From an uncultured Eubacteriales bacterium (GTDB lineage: Bacteria; Bacillota; Clostridia; Oscillospirales; Oscillospiraceae): a stretch of 19,451 nt of DNA. Below, piece by piece: positions 15,034 through 19,451 of the stretch. The DNA lies in contig USLX01000032.1 of the NCBI GenBank assembly GCA_900555665.1, forward strand, positions 1-19,451. Direction: 5' to 3'. Below the pieces are notes generated by a model that saw only the letters and a program-made list of their open reading frames with translations, had not been told where the DNA came from and searched no databases. Numbering within the stretch: the first letter of the stretch is position 1; every line of letters begins with the position of its first letter. The translations under genes and the position numbers were made by a program.

Positions 15034-15746
15034 GAATTGACGGAAGAGCGCTGGATGAACTGAGAAGCGTGAAATTCACGCCGGACTTTACGAAGTTTGC
15101 CGAGGGCAGCTGCCTCGTCGAGATGGGCGACACGGTGGTGCTCTGCAATGCGTCTGTGGAAGAAAAGCTACCGCCGCATGTACAGCACGGCGGCTGGATC
15201 ACGGCGGAGTATTCGATGCTGCCGCGCGCAAATCGTGAGCGGAGCAAGCGCGACATCGCGAAGCTGAAGCTCAATGGCCGCAGCGCCGAAATTCAGCGCC
15301 TCATCGGCCGGAGTCTGCGCAGCGCGGTGGATCTGGACGCAATGGAAGGTGTTTCCATCGTGGTGGACTGCGACGTTTTGCAGGGCGACGGCGGAACGCG
15401 GACGGCGTCGGTCACAGGCGGCTTTGTGGCGCTGGTGATCGCGCTGCGCAAGCTCGTCACCGCCGGGAAGCTCGAAAAGCTGCCGGTCTCGACCTATGTC
15501 GCCGCCGTCTCGGCGGGCATTGTGGATAACGTCCCGATGCTCGATCTCCGCTATCAGGAGGACAGCCGCGCGATGGTTGATCTCAACTGCGTGATGACCG
15601 CGGATGGCGGCATCATCGAGCTGCAGGGCACGGGCGAGGGCCGGCCCTTTACGATGGAGGAGCAGCAGGAGCTGATCGCCCTCTGCCGCAAGGGCATCGG
15701 TGAGCTGACGGCCAGACAGAAGGCACTTCTGGGGGATCTGGTATGA
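15030..15746 (+). CDS. rph: Ribonuclease PH
   Basis: Phosphate-dependent 3'-to-5' exoribonuclease that trims the 3' ends of tRNA precursors. The 238-residue length is standard. Visible family blocks are RIDGRALDELR (2-12), SMLPRANRERSKRDI (62-76), DCDVLQGDGGTRTASVTGG (113-131) and YQEDSRAMVDLN (175-186), whose D178 and D184 fall at the positions of the catalytic acids. The only change in the core block is G119 where LQADGGT is commoner. GGAGG (15018-15022) inside ftsY is seven bases before the ATG, and both ends overlap neighbours by ATGA, so it is translationally coupled to ftsY and rdgB. Confidence 0.97.
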   Translation: MRIDGRALDELRSVKFTPDFTKFAEGSCLVEMGDTVVLCNASVEEKLPPHVQHGGWITAEYSMLPRANRERSKRDIAKLKLNGRSAEIQRLIGRSLRSAVDLDAMEGVSIVVDCDVLQGDGGTRTASVTGGFVALVIALRKLVTAGKLEKLPVSTYVAAVSAGIVDNVPMLDLRYQEDSRAMVDLNCVMTADGGIIELQGTGEGRPFTMEEQQELIALCRKGIGELTARQKALLGDLV

Positions 15747-16339
15747 AGGTCATTTTAGCAAGCAAAAACGCACACAAGCTCGAGGAGCTGTCCGCCATTC
15801 TGGGGCAGCTCGGCTTTGAGATCGCGCTGGAATCGGAATACGGCCTCGATATCGAGGTCGAGGAGACGGGCACGACGTTTGAGGAAAATTCGCGCCTCAA
15901 GGCCGAGGCAGTCATGAAAGCATCCGGACTGCCGGTGCTGGCAGATGATTCGGGCCTGATGGTCGATGCGCTGGGCGGTGCGCCGGGCGTCTATTCCGCC
16001 CGCTACGGCCATAAAAGCTCGGACGCAGAGCGGACGGCCTATTTGCTGGAAAATATGATAGATGTGCCGGACGAGGCCCGCACGGCGAAGTTTGTCTGCG
16101 TGATCACCTGCCTCTGGCCGGATGGACGCAAGATCGTGGCGCGGGGCGAGTGCCCGGGGCGGATTTTGCATGAGGTACACGGCAGCAACGGCTTTGGCTA
16201 TGATCCGGTGTTTTTTGTGCCGGAAAAGGGGAAGACGTTTGCTGAGCTTTTGCCCGGGGAGAAAAACGCCATTTCGCACCGGGCGAGAGCACTTGCGGAA
16301 TTTTGCAGACTGTATAAGGAGTCGGGATATGACAAGTAA
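15743..16339 (+). CDS. rdgB: dITP/XTP pyrophosphatase (HAM1/RdgB family)
   Basis: Removes non-canonical purine nucleotides (dITP, XTP) by cleaving them to the monophosphate, keeping them out of DNA and RNA. The 198 residues show the N-terminal SKNAHKLEEL (7-16), the metal- and base-binding DDSGL (68-72), GSNGFGYDPVFF (147-158) and the C-terminal KNAISHRARAL (174-184), all intact. The start overlaps the rph stop by ATGA with a GGGGGA ribosome site (15731-15736) six bases upstream. rph-rdgB is a common pair in Firmicutes; a YfcE-type phosphodiesterase often follows, but here yhbY does. Confidence 0.97.
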   Translation: MKVILASKNAHKLEELSAILGQLGFEIALESEYGLDIEVEETGTTFEENSRLKAEAVMKASGLPVLADDSGLMVDALGGAPGVYSARYGHKSSDAERTAYLLENMIDVPDEARTAKFVCVITCLWPDGRKIVARGECPGRILHEVHGSNGFGYDPVFFVPEKGKTFAELLPGEKNAISHRARALAEFCRLYKESGYDK

Positions 16340-16799
16340 AGAGCGGGCCGAGCTGAGAGCGCAGGCCAATACAATCGAAACGACGCTGATCGTCGGCAAG
16401 GGCGGCGTGTCAGAGCAGGTATTGCAGGAGGCGTCGAACCTCCTCGACGCGCATGAGCTGATCAAGGGTAAGGTGCTTGAGACGGCGATGCTGACGGCGC
16501 GGGAGGCCAGCGACGCGATCTGCGAGGCGCTCGGCGCCGAGGGCGTCGGCTGCGTGGGGACAAAGTTCATCCTCTGGCGCAAGTCGGAAAAGCTGGAACA
16601 GGAGAAAAAGGCTGCGGCGAAGCCCGCCGCGGCCAAGCCCGCGAAGAAGCGCAACGGCAACTACAACCCGGTAAAGGTGTCAAACACCCGCCGGAAGGAG
16701 CAGCTGCGTGAGCGGAAGCAGAAGCAGAAGGAATATTTCCACGAGGCAGCCGTGAAGGCAGCCATCGAGCGAAGAAAACAACAGCAGGAAAACGGCTGA
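16329..16799 (+). CDS. yhbY: YhbY-type CRM-domain RNA-binding protein with basic tail
   Basis: Small ribosome-assembly-associated RNA-binding protein. The CRM domain covers about residues 1-90, with the GKGG loop (23-26) in LIVGKGGVSEQVLQEA, the ELIKGKVL strand (43-50) and the closing GVGCVGTKFILWR (72-84). Unlike the usual stand-alone protein of about 95-100 residues, it has a further 65-residue tail that is rich in lysine, arginine, alanine and glutamine and looks disordered or helical. ATG 16329 has AAGGAG (16316-16321) seven bases upstream and overlaps the end of rdgB by 11 nt; a longer in-frame reading from 16122 would lie inside rdgB. The gene ends 11 nt before a repeat array. The CRM call is firm; the tail function is unknown. 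Confidence 0.9.
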   Translation: MTSKERAELRAQANTIETTLIVGKGGVSEQVLQEASNLLDAHELIKGKVLETAMLTAREASDAICEALGAEGVGCVGTKFILWRKSEKLEQEKKAAAKPAAAKPAKKRNGNYNPVKVSNTRRKEQLRERKQKQKEYFHEAAVKAAIERRKQQQENG

Positions 16800-16809
16800 G
16801 AGCGTAAAG

Positions 16810-16860
16810 CCCCCCTCTTCGTAGAGGGGGAAGATCGCCAACGGCGATCAGGGGGGGAGA
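16810..16860 (+). repeat. Structured intergenic repeat, unit 4 (forward)
   Basis: Stem A is CCCCCTCT (16811-16818), loop TCGT, AGAGGGGG (16823-16830). Stem B is GATCGCC (16833-16839), loop AAC, GGCGATC (16843-16849). The tail is AGGGGGGGAGA (16850-16860). It has the same two-stems-plus-tail plan as units 1 and 2, with a new stem B sequence. Confidence 0.88.
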
Positions 16861-16865
16861 AGAAA

Positions 16866-16913
16866 GCTCCCCCAGTCACCTTCGGTGACAGCCCCCTCTA
16901 TCAAGAGGGGGCC
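16866..16913 (-). repeat. Structured intergenic repeat, unit 5 (inverted, tail-to-tail with unit 4)
   Basis: On the minus strand: stem A GCCCCCTCT/AGAGGGGGC (16891-16899 with 16904-16912), stem B GTCACC/GGTGAC (16875-16880 with 16884-16889), then the tail TGGGGGAG (16867-16874). Its tail can pair with that of unit 4 (GGGGGAG 16853-16859 with CTCCCCC 16867-16873), so the 102-bp pair can fold as a symmetrical five-hairpin structure. Confidence 0.88.
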
Positions 16914-16990
16914 TTTGGGCGGACAGAGTCGTCTGCCCATACGGTTTGATCGAAAATGCGATAGAACATGGTAAGACAGAGGACAGTGGG

Positions 16991-18190
16991 ATGGCGAACA
17001 TTGGAATCTACGGCGGAACCTTCAATCCGCCGCACAAAGGGCATATGCTGGCGGCGGCCCAGTGCCGCACGGCGCTGGGCCTGGAACGGGTGCTGGTGAT
17101 CCCGGCGGCGGTTCCGCCGCATAAGGCGCTCTTCGACGGTTCGCCGGACGCGGCGACGCGGCTGCGGATGACGGAGCTGGCGGTCCAAGGGCTGGACGGC
17201 TTCGAGGTCAGCGATGTGGAGCTGCGCCGTGAAGGGCCGAGCTATACGGTCGATACGCTGCGAGAGCTTTCCGCGCAGCATCCGGGCGAAACGCTGTCGC
17301 TCATGATGGGAACGGACATGTTCCTATCTTTCGCGGATTGGCGTGAGCCAGAGCAGATCGCGCAGATGGCGCAGATTGTCTGCTTTGCGCGGACGGCGAT
17401 CGACGAAACGCTGCGCGCTCAGCTGCAGGAGCAGGCGGAGCGGCTTCGGATCAAGTTCGGCGCGAAGGTCACGCTGCTGCACAATGAGTTTCTGGACATT
17501 TCCTCAACCGAGGCGCGGCGGCTGCTCTTTTTCGGACTGGCCGAAGCGGTATTGCAGCCGCAGGTGCTTGCCTTCATCCAGGAAAAGGGGCTTTACGGGC
17601 TGGGAAAGGACTACCGGGGGCTGCCGTTTGAAGCATTGAAGGCCGTGAGTTTGTCGCTGCACAAAGCGTCCCGCAGGGCACATGCCGTTGGCACGAGCGA
17701 AACGGCGGCGGCGCTGGCCAGACGGTATGGCGCGGATGAAGTGCTTGCCGCGCGGGCGGGCATTTTGCACGATCTCACAAAGGCGCTGACGGGGGCGGAG
17801 CAGATCGAGTTTTGCCGCATCCACGGCATCCCCGTCACGGAGGAGGAACGCGAGAGCCCCGGCATTCTGCACGGGAAGACCGCTGCCTGGTGCGCGCGGG
17901 AGATCTTCGGCGAATGTGAGGAGGTCTGCAGCGCGATTGAGTATCACACGACCGGACGGGCGGATATGCGCCTGTTGGAAAAGATTTTGTACATCGCCGA
18001 TTATATCGAGCCCACGCGGGAGCTGCCGGAGGTAGCGGCGCTGCGGGAGGCAACGTGGCGCGACCTGGACGAGGGCGTGCTGATGGGGCTGACCCAGACG
18101 CTGCGGCATCTGGAACAGACGGGCAAACCCGTCTGCAGCGCTTCGCGGGAGGCCCGGGCATATTTATTGCGCGAAAGGAAAACGCTATGA
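16991..18190 (+). CDS. nadD: Fused nicotinate-nucleotide adenylyltransferase (NadD) and YqeK-type HD hydrolase
   Basis: One 399-residue protein with two enzymes. Residues 1-205 are NadD, which adenylates nicotinate mononucleotide in NAD synthesis: GIYGGTFNPPHKGH (5-18, with the HxGH catalytic motif) and ISSTEARRLL (170-179). Residues about 212-399 are an HD-domain protein of the YqeK family, known to split Ap4A symmetrically into two ADP: H231, the HD pair H260-D261, H294 in HGKTAAW, H319 in EYHTTGRADM and D337 in LYIADYIEP are all present. No stop or frameshift separates the halves. ATG 16991, with AGAGGA (16978-16983) seven bases upstream, fits the NadD family; a longer frame from 16946 adds 15 unrelated residues. 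In most Firmicutes nadD and yqeK are adjacent separate genes, so the fusion keeps that order. The stop overlaps the LCP gene by ATGA. Confidence 0.95.
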   Translation: MANIGIYGGTFNPPHKGHMLAAAQCRTALGLERVLVIPAAVPPHKALFDGSPDAATRLRMTELAVQGLDGFEVSDVELRREGPSYTVDTLRELSAQHPGETLSLMMGTDMFLSFADWREPEQIAQMAQIVCFARTAIDETLRAQLQEQAERLRIKFGAKVTLLHNEFLDISSTEARRLLFFGLAEAVLQPQVLAFIQEKGLYGLGKDYRGLPFEALKAVSLSLHKASRRAHAVGTSETAAALARRYGADEVLAARAGILHDLTKALTGAEQIEFCRIHGIPVTEEERESPGILHGKTAAWCAREIFGECEEVCSAIEYHTTGRADMRLLEKILYIADYIEPTRELPEVAALREATWRDLDEGVLMGLTQTLRHLEQTGKPVCSASREARAYLLRERKTL

Positions 18191-19451
18191 AGCTGTTTGG
18201 AAACCGGAAGGGCGCGGAGCACATTGCCGCGCGGAAAACAGAAAAGAAAACCAGCGGACTGAAACGCTGGCAGCGGGTGACCATCATCGTGGCGGCAATT
18301 GTGCTGATCCTCGGCGGGACAGTATTTGCCGTCTATAAGGCGAATGTGAAGCCGCCGGTGAAGCAGCCGGAGCCGGTGGAAGCGGAGCCGCTGCCGGAGG
18401 AGGAGACGGTCAAAAAGCCGACGGTCTATGTCCCGACAACGGAGGTGGACAAGGAGACCGGTGAGGAGACGGAGGTTGAAACCGAGCTCCCGGCGAGCCA
18501 ACGCGCGGGCGTCTACAACATCCTCATCGCGGGCACGGACGGCGACGGATACCGGACGGACACGATCATCGTGGCGCATCTGGACGAGAACACGCACGAG
18601 GTCGCGCTGATGAGCGTCCCGCGCGATACCGCCGTGATGAACGGCAACGGCGGGCTGATGAAGATCAACTCGGTCTACGCGAACGGCAAAGAGGAGGGCA
18701 TGGAGCGCCTGGAGCGGCGCCTTTCGTCCCTGCTCGGCTTTGAGATGGACGGCTATGTGCTGGTCAATCTCGATGCGTTCGTCAAGGTCGTCGATCTTGT
18801 CGGCGGCGTGACGGTCAACGTCCCGCAGGACATGTATTATTCCGACCCGAGCCAGAATCTGCTCATCGACCTGAAGGCGGGCGAACAGAAGCTGGACGGC
18901 AAGCAGGCCATGGGCCTCGTCCGCTTCCGCAAGGGCTATGCCTCGCAGGACATCCAGCGGACAAAGGTCCAGCAGGAATTTTTGAAGGCGCTGGCCAAGC
19001 AGTGCCTGTCCCTTGAAAACCTGACGGCGGCAAAGCTGAAGGAATATGCGGAAATTTTTAAAGAAAATGTCATCACGGATCTCAGCGTGGGAAATATGCT
19101 CTATTTTGCGCAGCAGCTGATGAAATGCGACTTCGATGCGATGAAGACCTACACGATCGAGGGCGAGGGCGCGATGATCAACGGCGCGAGCTATTATCCG
19201 CTGTATGCCTCGAGCATTGTGAAGATCGTCAACGAATCGTTCAACCCCTATGACGTGGATCTGACGGTGGCGAATGTGAACGTGGTGACGCCGGAGGTGG
19301 CGCGGACGTTCCAGAAGCCGGCGGAGCCGGTGACGCCCACAGAGCCGGAGCAGCCGGACGAGACGAAGGACCCGGAGAACCCCGGAAATCCGGAGAATCC
19401 GGATGAAACGCAGACGCCGGAAACCCCGGAGACCCCGGAAAACCCGGAAAA
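18187..19451 (+). CDS. LytR-CpsA-Psr (LCP) family cell-wall ligase, cut by the right edge
   Basis: Membrane-anchored enzyme family that transfers wall polymers from lipid carriers to peptidoglycan. The first 421 codons are open with no stop. A basic cytoplasmic start is followed by one transmembrane helix (about 32-50), a Pro/Glu-rich linker (about 55-105), and the LCP domain (about 108-350): YRTDTIIVAHLD (122-133), MSVPRDTAV (142-150), MKINSVYANG (158-167) and LDGKQAMGLVRFRK (236-249). The family usually ends this block with DLxRxxRQQ; here it reads DIQRTKVQQ (255-263), so the second arginine is replaced by valine. From about residue 377 the sequence becomes a Pro/Glu/Thr/Asn repeat (PENP, PETPE). 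ATG 18187 overlaps the nadD-yqeK stop and has AAAGGA (18174-18179) seven bases upstream. In related genomes rsfS usually follows. Confidence 0.93.
   Translation, partial: MKLFGNRKGAEHIAARKTEKKTSGLKRWQRVTIIVAAIVLILGGTVFAVYKANVKPPVKQPEPVEAEPLPEEETVKKPTVYVPTTEVDKETGEETEVETELPASQRAGVYNILIAGTDGDGYRTDTIIVAHLDENTHEVALMSVPRDTAVMNGNGGLMKINSVYANGKEEGMERLERRLSSLLGFEMDGYVLVNLDAFVKVVDLVGGVTVNVPQDMYYSDPSQNLLIDLKAGEQKLDGKQAMGLVRFRKGYASQDIQRTKVQQEFLKALAKQCLSLENLTAAKLKEYAEIFKENVITDLSVGNMLYFAQQLMKCDFDAMKTYTIEGEGAMINGASYYPLYASSIVKIVNESFNPYDVDLTVANVNVVTPEVARTFQKPAEPVTPTEPEQPDETKDPENPGNPENPDETQTPETPETPENPE

Noticed and set aside
16945..16975. Possible promoter before nadD-yqeK (TTGATC followed by GATAGA/GGTAAG)
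   Set aside because: No acceptable -10 box at 16-18 nt spacing; the gene may be read from upstream.

Overview
The window looks like chromosomal DNA of a GC-rich, low-redundancy Firmicute of the class Clostridia, most likely the Oscillospiraceae/Ruminococcaceae group. The reasons are strong GGAGG-type ribosome sites, Clostridia-type gene neighbourhoods (rnc-smc-ftsY; rph-rdgB; yhbY-nadD-yqeK-LCP), GC-rich coding sequence with AT-rich promoters, and intergenic CCCCCTCT/AGAGGGGG hairpin repeats of a kind I recall from gut Oscillospirales genomes. The assignment is inference; no rRNA or other phylogenetic marker is present. No phage, transposase, CRISPR, tRNA or rRNA gene was seen.

Layout. Positions 1-201 (minus strand) hold the start of an Rrf2-type repressor gene whose promoter carries a perfect 15-bp inverted repeat. 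Divergent from it, a promoter at 295-324 drives ktrB-ktrA (potassium uptake) and a SpoU-family RNA methyltransferase, followed by dprA (DNA uptake/recombination). After a 275-nt gap come topA, trmFO, plsX and rnc, closely spaced or overlapping, ending at a clear intrinsic terminator (10123-10148). The next 400 nt hold no gene but three copies of a structured repeat, then a promoter for smc-ftsY-rph-rdgB-yhbY, a nearly continuous chain with ATGA overlaps. A second repeat locus (16810-16913), an inverted pair, separates this from a fused nadD-yqeK gene, which overlaps an LCP-family cell-wall gene running off the right edge.

How the genes work together. Most of the window is housekeeping: ion homeostasis (ktrAB), RNA modification and processing (SpoU enzyme, TrmFO, RNase III, RNase PH, YhbY), chromosome topology and segregation (TopA, SMC), membrane and envelope (PlsX, FtsY, LCP protein), nucleotide hygiene and NAD/Ap4A metabolism (RdgB, NadD-YqeK). 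Translational coupling is pervasive: seven stop/start overlaps.

No obviously new protein system was found. The most unusual material is the five-copy hairpin repeat family: each copy has two stems plus a G-rich tail, the second stem changes sequence while staying paired, and copies face each other tail to tail. Secondary points are the NadD-YqeK fusion, the lysine/alanine-rich tails of TopA and YhbY, the lack of acpP between plsX and rnc, and the Rrf2 operator.
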